The position numbers and the translations under genes are program-made. 43,438 bases of DNA from contig JAFWGA010000023.1 in assembly GCA_017515325.1 (NCBI GenBank), positions 1 to 43,438 on the forward strand, given 5' to 3'. Numbering within the stretch: the stretch's first letter is position 1; each line of letters begins with the position of its first letter. The notes under the pieces were generated by a model, which saw only the letters and a list, made by a program, of their open reading frames with translations, was not told the origin of the DNA and searched no databases. Of the stretch, positions 35,467-43,438 are shown in pieces. The DNA comes from Blautia sp. Its GTDB lineage: Bacteria > Bacillota > Clostridia > Lachnospirales > Lachnospiraceae.

Positions 35467-37377
35467 ATGGATATTACATCAAATGCCGTCAGGCTGTTTA
35501 AAGATGAGATGAGCGGGATTAATACCTTCTACTGCAGAGAAGATGTAGAAGATGCCCTCCATGAGCTGAAGGAAGCGACTCCGGATGCAGCGCCCAGCCG
35601 CAGGCAGGAGTTGATCCGGCTATGTACCTGGATTGGAGGACCGTCCGGGGAGCAGATTCTGCAGGATCCTGAACTGATCCGGCAGATCCCTTCCCGCCAG
35701 GAGCAGAACAGACGGCTGTATCAGGCTTTTCATTCTCTGTACGCAAAGCTTCCGACCGCGGTATCATACATGAGACGGATCGTGGACCGCCTGGTTCCCG
35801 GATACTCAAACCTTCCCTTACGCGTTGCCATCCTCAGGCAGTTCATCCGCGGTGCCGGAACTGACTGCAAAACCTTTCCCCTTGTCCAGATTGAAGCACG
35901 GATTCTGAAACAGTTAAGCCCGGAAGAACAGTCCTTCTGTCAGCATCTGTCGGCCGAAGACAGAATCACATTCCTGGCAGACCATGCGGACGATTCTCTT
36001 TTCGAAGCAAAACCAGCCTCTTCCCCTTTGGATGAAGAGGCAATTCAGTCGATCGAAAAGGGCGTCCTGGACAAGCTTGCGTCAAAGAATCTGAGAGACA
36101 AAAAGAATAATCCCGTTTCTTATTCTTCGCTTTGCCAGATATACCAAGACCCGAACAGCAATTTTACAGGCTCACTCCGACAGATCTTTTATCTGACAAG
36201 AAACGGCAGCTGGGCTCCGGCTTATGAGATTTACAAGACAGACATACGGGATGCGCGGCGCAGATCACTGCGTACCACAGGAGCTGATATCCCCGAGATT
36301 CTGACGATCTGCCAAAACCTGGCTGAAGGAAAGTTTCTTACCAATAACGGACGGACAAGGGCATATCTCTATTATTTTGCCATGATGTTCGACATGGACT
36401 TCAACCCGGATAAAGATACAACCGGCAAAACTGTCCCCCAAAAAGACTTTGAAGATGATCTCTTCCATGATTACTACTCAGACCACCTGCTCCGCTTTCT
36501 GCAGACGAGCACGAGTGATCAGGAAAAGGAGCCGACAGGGGAAGGCATCAACTACAAGAACTATGCGGAAATGGTCTATCTGTATTATCTGTATCGAAAA
36601 GATCTTCCCCTTACCCCTGGGCAGAGGATTGACCAGGCGGAGAAGACCATCTCGGATATATTCGGGAAGGCAAAGAAGGATCCGGCCCGTCCCCCCCACA
36701 TGAACCAGTATACCAGCGCATATCGTGACAATGTTATATCCTCTATGCTAAAGCTGCCGGAGTGTGAACTGCCTTCCTATATTCTGAAGAATTTTCAGAT
36801 TATTCCTGACGAGCGCTTTATTGTCCATATCGGTGTCGCTGCCGAGGAAAGACGGGCTCATGCCCTGACCATGGAAATCCTGGAAAAGCTGAAAAGCTAT
36901 TATTTTTATTCTTTTGAGGGGATTGACGACGATCTGATAAAACTGAAAGAAACCTGGGACAATTTTGGGGATAGACTGAAAGAAGAGAAAAACTGGATAC
37001 AGAAAAAAGATGACTCCTTTGCGCAGGCGCTTAAGGCAGCATATCCGGAAGATACGGCGTTTATCAATATCGTTGACAGGCTTGAAAAACGGATTTCCAC
37101 AGCGTTCAGCTGGACGAAAGGGGAGGATATGGGAGATACCGTTCCACGCCGTGTCACGCGCAATCAGTTGGTTTCCGCTTTTGCCCTGATGTACCAGGCA
37201 TCAATCTACGAGATAAACGGGCTTGATACTTTTCCTGACATCTATTTCAATTTCAAGAAGGAAATCGATCCCTATCTGACTGCGTCAAGATTTCAGACTT
37301 TCAGTGAAAAGAACCTGTTAGATCTCTATCTGCTGCTGTCCATCTACCACTATCTGATCTGTAATGGAAAGGAGTAA
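35467..37377 (+). CDS. Unknown 636-residue protein, partner of the kinase
   Basis: I do not recognise this protein. It is soluble, without signal peptide or membrane helix, rich in charged residues and predicted largely helical. Long amphipathic helices are seen at about 470-535 (KLKETWDNFGDRLKEEKN), which may form a coiled coil. There is no visible nucleotide-binding loop or catalytic motif. GGGAGG precedes the ATG. Its TAA is two bases before the ATG of the 1494-residue kinase, and the ribosome site of the kinase (GGAAAGGAG, 37366-37374) lies in its last codons, so the two are translationally coupled. It may be a scaffold, substrate or regulator of the kinase. Confidence 0.8.
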   Translation: MDITSNAVRLFKDEMSGINTFYCREDVEDALHELKEATPDAAPSRRQELIRLCTWIGGPSGEQILQDPELIRQIPSRQEQNRRLYQAFHSLYAKLPTAVSYMRRIVDRLVPGYSNLPLRVAILRQFIRGAGTDCKTFPLVQIEARILKQLSPEEQSFCQHLSAEDRITFLADHADDSLFEAKPASSPLDEEAIQSIEKGVLDKLASKNLRDKKNNPVSYSSLCQIYQDPNSNFTGSLRQIFYLTRNGSWAPAYEIYKTDIRDARRRSLRTTGADIPEILTICQNLAEGKFLTNNGRTRAYLYYFAMMFDMDFNPDKDTTGKTVPQKDFEDDLFHDYYSDHLLRFLQTSTSDQEKEPTGEGINYKNYAEMVYLYYLYRKDLPLTPGQRIDQAEKTISDIFGKAKKDPARPPHMNQYTSAYRDNVISSMLKLPECELPSYILKNFQIIPDERFIVHIGVAAEERRAHALTMEILEKLKSYYFYSFEGIDDDLIKLKETWDNFGDRLKEEKNWIQKKDDSFAQALKAAYPEDTAFINIVDRLEKRISTAFSWTKGEDMGDTVPRRVTRNQLVSAFALMYQASIYEINGLDTFPDIYFNFKKEIDPYLTASRFQTFSEKNLLDLYLLLSIYHYLICNGKE

Positions 37378-37379
37378 AC

Positions 37380-40300
37380 ATGATTACACTGGAAAATGCC
37401 AATGTCGGTTCGGAAGCCGATGAACGCAGATTTCTCCGGAACGGAGATGTCCTGCTTCTTTATTCAGAGGGGGGAGAAGCCATCTCCTATCGCATAGAGA
37501 GTGTCCTGGGCGCCGGTGCTTCAGCGGTATGCTATGCGGCAGTCCGTGAAAGGGATGGAAAGGCAGGGAAACTGAAGGAATTCTATCCCCGCGATATGGA
37601 AGCCGACACCCGGCAGTGGTATTACTCCCTGGAACGAACAACAAAGGGACAGCTCGTCCCCAGAGGAGGGACAATCCGGCAGTTTCACGACCTGTGTGAG
37701 CAGTACCTCGAAAACTACCGGAGGTTCAATCATCTTGTCGCGGAAAATCCACAAAATGAAATCCTGAAGAACTATATCCAGGATTACGAAATCCTCTACG
37801 GAAAAGTCACAGAAGAAAAAAATGCCTGGAACCGGTTTTTCGCCAGATTTCAGCCAGATCCTGAGCCTGTCTCCGACGACGCCACAGTGTATGTCTGGAC
37901 CTCCGGAATAGCGGGAGAAAACTATGACAGCTACCTGAATCAGGTCAGACAGTCCCCTCAGATTAACCCTGACCGCAGGCTGTATGAGATTCTTCAGACC
38001 ATGACCGTCCTTACCGATTCCATCGCTGCGATGCATAGGGCAGGACTTCTTCACCTGGACATCAAGCCCTCCAACTTTCTCGTAGGCTACAACAGCAGCC
38101 ATGACATCGATCCCTCCAGAATTTCCATGTTTGATATCGATTCCATTTACAGGGTTGACGACCCTTTCCCCAAGATTACAGGGACCGAAGGGTACCGGGC
38201 TCCCGAAGTAATGCGGGGAAAAGCTGATAACCGTTCTGATATATACTCCATCGGCGCCCTTCTTTTCAAAGCTGTCGTCATCGATGAGAAGCTCGGGAAG
38301 GAAGGCATATACCAGGATTCCTATTATGAACATATTGATCGGTATCTGCGGAATTCTGTCCTGATAACCGGCAGCACGGCCGGACAGAATCCCGGTCTGG
38401 TGGCCGTTCTGTCCTGGATATTACAGAAATGTCTTGCCCCCGTGCCGAAAAAGCGCTATCAGAACTGTCCCTCCCTGATGGAGGACCTTCGAAAAGCCTT
38501 GTCCTTCTGTACCCTGCCTGTGGTAGGCTCCCAGATTGTCGGGGATAACCAGAAGCTTGCTGTTATTCCAAAGAATGAGCAGGGGATCGTCAGTCCGGTT
38601 CTTGCCATCCAGAAGCTTCTGCACGACCATCCGCTTTACAGCGGACTAAAACCCCAGGAAAAGGCTGTCAATATCCTTGTCCTGGGTTCCGGCACCTATG
38701 GGCAGCATTTCATGGACCTATGCCTGCAGGTGGCGCAGATGCCAGGCTATGTCTGCAATATTTTTTCTGTTTCGGACCAGGCCACCCAATTCCGTAATGA
38801 ATATCTTTCCGCACGACCTGCCATGGAACGCTTTGTGAGCATCGATGGGTCTTTTGCCGATCCTCTGGATGAGGCTTATGGAAGCCTTCATTTCATTTCC
38901 TATTCTGATGCCGCAGGACAGGAGGATGCTGGGGACAGCCGTTTTCTTAAAGGAAATGGCATCAATGAAAATGCCTTCAACGCCAGTCTGGCCGGCAGGA
39001 TCCTTTCCCATCTCCGGACCAGCGGCTATCCTGTCTCTTATATATTTATCGCTTTGGGCTTCGATTCTCTGAACCGCAGTGTGGCAGCGGCATTTTCAAA
39101 GTGGAAAGGCGAGGGAGTGCTTGAAGAGCCTGTGCCGATTGCCTATGTATCTGAGACAGACCAGGAAGCATTGCGTAAAAAGCCTTCGTCTGAAATTGTT
39201 CTTCCCATCATGGAGCCCATCACCTGGGAATCCATCGATCCACAGCTGCTGCAGATGGCCTTTAATACCCACCTGTCCTGGATCAGCTCCCGGAATATTG
39301 ATGTGGAGAAGACCTATCAGGAGTTTCTCCGGTCGCGTTATGACCTGAATGCTTCTGTGGAGTATGCCCTTTCGATTCAGTATAAGCTGTATGGAATCGG
39401 CATCAGGATCCGGTCGGAGGAAAACGAGGAAATGCCAGTCTCCGAGGGCTTCTGCCTGGCAAGGGATTATACGGATGCTGCTCTTTGTTTTGACCGGACT
39501 GTCCTTTCCCGCCGTAAATACAGCCCGGAAGCTCAGAAGACATTCGATGAACTGGTAGCCTTTGAACATCGCCGCTGGGTGGTGAGCATGATTGCGAAGG
39601 GGTGGAATGCACCGCTGGATCAGGCCGGAAACCTGGATCTTAATCGGTGCGTATCTGCAGGAAAGGTGCGGAACGAAGTGGATTTCACCCATCCTTGTAT
39701 GGTTCGCAGCAGGGAAGGAAATCCTTTGAGCGGTGCCGAATATCAGAAAGACAACCATGCCAGATGGGAAGCCGTTCCCATTGACCCCAGTCTGGATGAG
39801 CTTGATCAGATGAGTCTTGGCCTCCATCAGGCCTTTCAGGCGGAAGCGGACCGATACAGAAAACAGGATCCCTTGTATATGGGAGAGATAAAAGCCCTGG
39901 ATGCTTTGATTTCTCCTTACGGAGATCGTGTCCGCCTGGTCTTTAACGAATTTCGGTTCTGTCTGAAAAACATCCTGGAGGAAGTAGAAAGCTACAGCCG
40001 GCAATACCGATATTATGAAGACGAATTAAGCCGTGCTCTCAAGGGATTGCCCATTGAGGACAAGGCAGCGGAAAAGCTCAGACAGATCAGAAGAGAATTT
40101 TTCCCTGTCATTGAGGCAAACCTGTTCCGGAATTACAAAGAGAACGACGTGATTCTTTTGGAGAACACTCCCCTGATTATGACTTACCGGTCAGTCGGTA
40201 TCATGGTTGTCCCTTTTGAGGATGCCCGAACCATAGCCGCGAAAAATGAAGCCGTTTTTTCCAATGTTGCCAGCGCAACGATGCTCAGCCCTTCGAGGAT

Positions 40301-41864
40301 ACTGTATCTGTACCGCTTTACGAATGACAGTGAAATAACCAACCTGATAGAGAAATTATCCCATGTTCTGAACTATCTGGATCGGCGGGAGGTACATTGC
40401 GATATTGCTTTTGTGATAGGAATCCAGGATAGGCTTTGGTCAAAGGTACAGGATCAGCTGGAAGCTGCTTTACATTATCTGGCAGAGACATCCTCGAAGA
40501 ACACATATTCCAGCCTGAAAAAATTCCGTGTCATGTCCTACGCAGATAGCGTGGAGGAGGAAACTGCTTTCGCTAAGCTTCTGGCTGATGCCAAAAAGGA
40601 TGGGCTTGATCTGCTCTTCGACGCAAGCCATGGATTGTTTCCCACCAATCAGGAGAATGAACAATTCTCAGCCGCATTACGGAAAATGAGAATCAACAGT
40701 TTCGGCTTCGATCCAAGGACGAAGAAATTCAGTACCTCCGAAGGATGCAGTTATCTGAAATATGTGAAAAACCATTCCTGTCTTCGGGTCAATGATATCT
40801 TTACCCTTTTGGGATCGAAGGATGGCGCCGCGTCTATCCCGGAATATTTCCAGGACTATGAGCCCCTTTGGAATATTTACTGTGGAAATTATACCGAAGG
40901 GAAACCAGTCTCCGCAAGAGAAGGAATGGAAGCCTGGAATACTCTGGCCAAAACTCTGGCTAAGTATTTTTCCGAAAACGATACCCTGACTACCTTTTCC
41001 GTGGCTGACCGGAACAAATCATCAAATCTTGTCCACCATACCTTCTATCTGCCGGAGATGACCTTTACTACAATGTCCGACATCATCGATGCGCTGAAAA
41101 GGGAGAATATGTGTGAAAAAGACTCCATGGTTGAGCACTATACCAGCCAGGAAATGAAAATTTCCCTCCACATTCGCGAAGGGTTATTGCAGTCGTTTTT
41201 TACCTTGGTTAAGAAAGCGGATAAGCTTTTACCCTACTATGGAATAAAAGTCAAAAAAGAAAAGAACAGCGATATCAGCATCAAGGCTGATTCCCTCTTT
41301 GTTCATGATCTCAGCCTTACGGAAATAAAGAGTTCTTCTGTGCTGCAAAATATACTCTCCATTCTGAAGACTCTGCGAAGCGAATATTATCTGCGGAATC
41401 TGCAGATAGAGCCAAAAAAAGATCCGAATAAGGTCTCCTTCCTCATCTGTTCTCCCAGAATCCGAAAGGTACTGACCCAGGAAGGTATGCTCCTGGAAGT
41501 CTATACCTACTACCAGGCCCTGAAAACCGGCTATTTCGATGACGTAGCCTGCAATTACAGATTCTCATATGGCGACGGCAGGCTCGTAAACGAGCTGGAT
41601 GTCATTCTGACCAAGGGATTCCGGACCATCATCATGGAGTGTAAGGGAAAGACAGAGGTGAATGTAGATACGATATATAAGCTGGACAGCATCGTTTGCC
41701 AGATCGGCATTGCACCGGTCAAGGTACTCGTTACCAAAGACCGCAGCGCAATGAAAGGCGGAACCGCTGAAAGGGGAAAGCTTCTTCAGGTGATAACAGT
41801 CTCAGACGAAGAGATCAGCAAGATAGGAGAAATATTGATCAAAAAGCTTGAGGCAATGGCATAG
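37380..41864 (+). CDS. Multidomain Ser/Thr kinase - Rossmann/RyR - CARF-like - Card1-like nuclease
   Basis: A 1494-residue protein. Residues 1 to about 375 form a Hanks-type kinase: glycine loop GAGASAVCY (44-52), probable Lys66 (LKEFYP), HLDIKPSN with Asp227, Lys229 and Asn232, Asp252 in DID replacing DFG, then GTEGYRAPEV. At about 430-620 is a Rossmann-like domain (VNILVLGSGTYGQHFM), followed by a RyR domain (about 722-800; AFEHRRWVVSMIAKGW, then FTHPCMV). Residues about 930-1150 look CARF-like (ASATMLSPSRILYLYRF, LLFDASHGLFP, LRVNDIFTLLG). Residues about 1350-1494 carry a PD-(D/E)xK nuclease core: Glu1373 (LLEVYTY), Asp1407 (VNELDVIL), Glu1420 and Lys1422 (IIMECKG), as in DUF1887 Card1/Can2 enzymes. 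The role is probably a ligand-controlled effector in defence. The kinase and nuclease calls are firm by motif; CARF is tentative. Confidence 0.8.
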   Translation: MITLENANVGSEADERRFLRNGDVLLLYSEGGEAISYRIESVLGAGASAVCYAAVRERDGKAGKLKEFYPRDMEADTRQWYYSLERTTKGQLVPRGGTIRQFHDLCEQYLENYRRFNHLVAENPQNEILKNYIQDYEILYGKVTEEKNAWNRFFARFQPDPEPVSDDATVYVWTSGIAGENYDSYLNQVRQSPQINPDRRLYEILQTMTVLTDSIAAMHRAGLLHLDIKPSNFLVGYNSSHDIDPSRISMFDIDSIYRVDDPFPKITGTEGYRAPEVMRGKADNRSDIYSIGALLFKAVVIDEKLGKEGIYQDSYYEHIDRYLRNSVLITGSTAGQNPGLVAVLSWILQKCLAPVPKKRYQNCPSLMEDLRKALSFCTLPVVGSQIVGDNQKLAVIPKNEQGIVSPVLAIQKLLHDHPLYSGLKPQEKAVNILVLGSGTYGQHFMDLCLQVAQMPGYVCNIFSVSDQATQFRNEYLSARPAMERFVSIDGSFADPLDEAYGSLHFISYSDAAGQEDAGDSRFLKGNGINENAFNASLAGRILSHLRTSGYPVSYIFIALGFDSLNRSVAAAFSKWKGEGVLEEPVPIAYVSETDQEALRKKPSSEIVLPIMEPITWESIDPQLLQMAFNTHLSWISSRNIDVEKTYQEFLRSRYDLNASVEYALSIQYKLYGIGIRIRSEENEEMPVSEGFCLARDYTDAALCFDRTVLSRRKYSPEAQKTFDELVAFEHRRWVVSMIAKGWNAPLDQAGNLDLNRCVSAGKVRNEVDFTHPCMVRSREGNPLSGAEYQKDNHARWEAVPIDPSLDELDQMSLGLHQAFQAEADRYRKQDPLYMGEIKALDALISPYGDRVRLVFNEFRFCLKNILEEVESYSRQYRYYEDELSRALKGLPIEDKAAEKLRQIRREFFPVIEANLFRNYKENDVILLENTPLIMTYRSVGIMVVPFEDARTIAAKNEAVFSNVASATMLSPSRILYLYRFTNDSEITNLIEKLSHVLNYLDRREVHCDIAFVIGIQDRLWSKVQDQLEAALHYLAETSSKNTYSSLKKFRVMSYADSVEEETAFAKLLADAKKDGLDLLFDASHGLFPTNQENEQFSAALRKMRINSFGFDPRTKKFSTSEGCSYLKYVKNHSCLRVNDIFTLLGSKDGAASIPEYFQDYEPLWNIYCGNYTEGKPVSAREGMEAWNTLAKTLAKYFSENDTLTTFSVADRNKSSNLVHHTFYLPEMTFTTMSDIIDALKRENMCEKDSMVEHYTSQEMKISLHIREGLLQSFFTLVKKADKLLPYYGIKVKKEKNSDISIKADSLFVHDLSLTEIKSSSVLQNILSILKTLRSEYYLRNLQIEPKKDPNKVSFLICSPRIRKVLTQEGMLLEVYTYYQALKTGYFDDVACNYRFSYGDGRLVNELDVILTKGFRTIIMECKGKTEVNVDTIYKLDSIVCQIGIAPVKVLVTKDRSAMKGGTAERGKLLQVITVSDEEISKIGEILIKKLEAMA

Positions 41865-42185
41865 AGGCTAAAGACAAGACACAGGGCTAAAGAATGCGCA
41901 CGAATTTCCTATAAAATAAACTACTTATTCTTTCAGCATATAAAAGGCATAGTACAACATGGTCAACTCGAAGCTTTGATCTTTGAGCGTCCGCTGCGGC
42001 GGGCGCTCTTTTTTAGTTACTCCGGAAGGCATCACGGTAGCCGAAGTATTTTCGATTTAGTTCATCCTTCCTTCGACAAACCGCCAGCCTCACACCCCGT
42101 GGGATTACACTTGCTATTGATTCCCAATTCGGGAAATATACATTTCCATGAGCTTCCTGTGGGTGAAGGAAATGCAGCCGAAATC
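41865..42185. other. Gap between kinase operon and CRISPR array
   Basis: 321 bp. Apart from the terminator at 41985-42014, it holds no gene, no cas remnant and no further degenerate repeat that I can see. It is at the leader-distal side of the array if the array is read leftward. Confidence 0.6.
41985..42014 (+). terminator. Rho-independent terminator of the kinase operon
   Basis: Arms GAGCGTCCGC and GCGGGCGCTC (one G-T pair) close a TGCG loop and are followed by six T residues. It lies 121 bp after the kinase stop codon. The minus strand has no T-run, so it acts rightward only. Confidence 0.88.
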
Positions 42186-43293
42186 ATGTCAATGCCCTGT
42201 TGCGGGCGATTTCATTTCTACCCTCAAACAATCTTCAACATCCTTACTCTTTCAATGTGTCAATGCCCTGTCTCGGGCGATTTCATTTCTACTACGAGCA
42301 ACGTACGGTAAAAGTACAAAATACTTGTGTCAATGCCCTGTCTCGGGCGATTTCATTTCTACCAACCATTTGTTAGCTTCAGCCTGCGAATGCGGGTTGT
42401 GTCAATGCCCTGTCTCGGGCGATTTCATTTCTACGTATTTGTTTCAGGTACAAGAGCAATTTGAAACTTGTGTCAATGCCCTGTCTCGGGCGATTTCATT
42501 TCTACCCGTTAAAATGCTTGGGGGTTGTCCAGTAAACTATTGTGTCAATGCCCTGTCTCGGGCGATTTCATTTCTACGGAAATACTGCGAATGGACATGA
42601 GGTTTATGTTATTGTGTCAATGCCCTGTCTCGGGCGATTTCATTTCTACGGGATATAACGTTTTTAACTATTGAAATACTTTTTATGTGTCAATGCCCTG
42701 TCTCGGGCGATTTCATTTCTACCAGTTTTTCGGAGCTCATCTCTGGGGCGAATGGCTTGTGTCAATGCCCTGTCTCGGGCGATTTCATTTCTACAGGAAA
42801 TCTGCGGTATCCCTGTCACCTCTACCGAATGTGTCAATGCCCTGTCTCGGGCGATTTCATTTCTACAAACTACCGCACTTACCGCACTCCCGTATTGTTC
42901 TGTGTCAATGCCCTGTCTCGGGCGATTTCATTTCTACTGAACTTATGGAAGAAATTTTTTCATAAGTTAATGTGTCAATGCCCTGTCTCGGGCGATTTCA
43001 TTTCTACGGGAACCCTTTAGGATTGATAACCAAATGAGATCTGTGTCAATGCCCTGTCTCGGGCGATTTCATTTCTACTGTGGAGTCAACCATAGCCCTA
43101 GTAGGGTTAGCATGTGTCAATGCCCTGTCTCGGGCGATTTCATTTCTACGGATAAAAAAATGAAAAAAATTGCTTTAATTATTGTGTGTCAATGCCCTGT
43201 CTCGGGCGATTTCATTTCTACATTCCGTTGGCTTTAAAGTATCACCACGAGTTTATTGTGTCAATGCCCTGTCTCGGGCGATTTCATTTCTAC
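42186..43293 (-). CRISPR. CRISPR array, 16 repeats and 15 spacers, probably read leftward
   Basis: The 36-bp repeat starts GTGTCAATGCCC and ends ATTTCATTTCTAC (plus-strand view), with GCCC/GGGC arms able to form a hairpin. Repeats start at 42186, 42257, 42327, 42399, 42470, 42542, 42614, 42687, 42759, 42831, 42902, 42972, 43043, 43114, 43186 and 43258. Fifteen are identical; the first (42186-42221) differs at position 1 and in the loop (TGTTGC for TGTCTC). Spacers are 34-37 bp and all differ. All 15 spacers end in T, so the true unit may be 37 bp. The degenerate copy marks the leader-distal end, and on the minus strand the repeat ends in ATTGACAC, like the ATTGAAAC handle of type I and III crRNAs. 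Both argue for leftward transcription from a leader at 43294-43438. No cas gene is in the window; a type III-like repeat is a guess. Confidence 0.97.
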
Positions 43294-43438
43294 AAAAAAA
43301 AGCATTCTGGTGATATGTCAATAGAAATTTGAAGGAATTTTCAAGGATATTTCCTCAAAAAGGGTGCACTTCACCAAGGCTCATATATTCCGAATTAACA
43401 GATAATTCAGAATATATCAACCCTCGTTGCTATCCGTA
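43294..43438 (-). promoter_or_regulatory. Probable CRISPR leader
   Basis: An A/T-rich stretch directly next to the last perfect repeat, beginning with nine A residues. It holds an inverted repeat at 43383-43417 and no open reading frame. It is the leader if the array is read leftward; the window ends inside or just beyond it. Confidence 0.55.
43383..43417. repeat. Inverted repeat in the CRISPR leader region
   Basis: ATATATTCCGAATTA (43383-43397) faces TAATTCAGAATATAT (43403-43417) across a 5-base loop, with one mismatch in 15 pairs. It could be a regulator site for leader transcription or the terminator-like end of a gene to the right. Confidence 0.65.

Noticed and set aside
42148-43237. Open frames with repeated SMPCLGRFHFY-like or CQCPVSGDFIST-like peptides
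   Set aside because: These are translations of the CRISPR repeats, not a repeat protein.

Overview
The window looks like a chromosomal piece of a mid-GC, anaerobic, gut-type member of the Bacillota (Clostridia, probably Lachnospiraceae). This is inferred from strong AGGAGG-type ribosome binding sites, sigma-A-like promoters, the pheS-pheT order, MepA/NorM-type MATE pumps, a dCache-HAMP-SpoIIE phosphatase, a secreted FMN-carrying fumarate-reductase-like enzyme and a CRISPR array. No species can be named from the sequence alone.

Left part (1-6.8 kb). A strong leftward promoter with A/T tracts upstream and an rRNA-type leader suggests that an rRNA operon starts just off the left edge. A MATE pump (+) ends 29 bp inside the convergent end of a three-gene phosphorelay read leftward: a membrane hybrid histidine kinase, a free Hpt protein, and an unusual fusion of an APC amino-acid permease to a complete hybrid histidine kinase.

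Middle part (7-33 kb). This holds metabolic and envelope genes: an exported FAD/FMN reductase, a DUF362 ferredoxin-like protein, an AraC regulator, an iron-sulfur flavoprotein, a sugar-phosphate isomerase-like gene broken by one amber codon, and an SDR dehydrogenase. The last three lie beside paired AGTAAACG half-sites that look like operators of one regulon. Next come a rearranged VOC gene fused head-on to an AraC remnant, a second MATE pump, a VanY-like carboxypeptidase with an acidic repeat tail, pheT and pheS, a 1727-residue secreted repeat protein, a SpoIIE-type phosphatase with an extracellular sensor, and a secreted GH78 alpha-L-rhamnosidase.

Right part (33-43.4 kb). This is the most interesting region. 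Two divergent operons share one control region. Leftward are a PP2C phosphatase and a membrane protein with a degenerate channel-like pair of helices, a TrkA-N-like Rossmann domain and a RyR domain. Rightward are a 636-residue protein of unknown function and a 1494-residue protein. The large protein joins a Ser/Thr kinase, a second Rossmann-RyR module, a CARF-like region and a C-terminal PD-(D/E)xK nuclease resembling Card1/Can2 (DUF1887). A 16-repeat CRISPR array begins 321 bp after it; no cas gene is visible. The array is probably read leftward from a leader at its right end, toward the kinase operon. My best hypothesis is a signalling-controlled conflict system: kinase and phosphatase as switch, RyR/CARF-like parts as ligand sensors, nuclease and membrane protein as effectors. 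It may be linked to type III CRISPR signalling. The domain calls rest on motifs read by eye and need profile searches.
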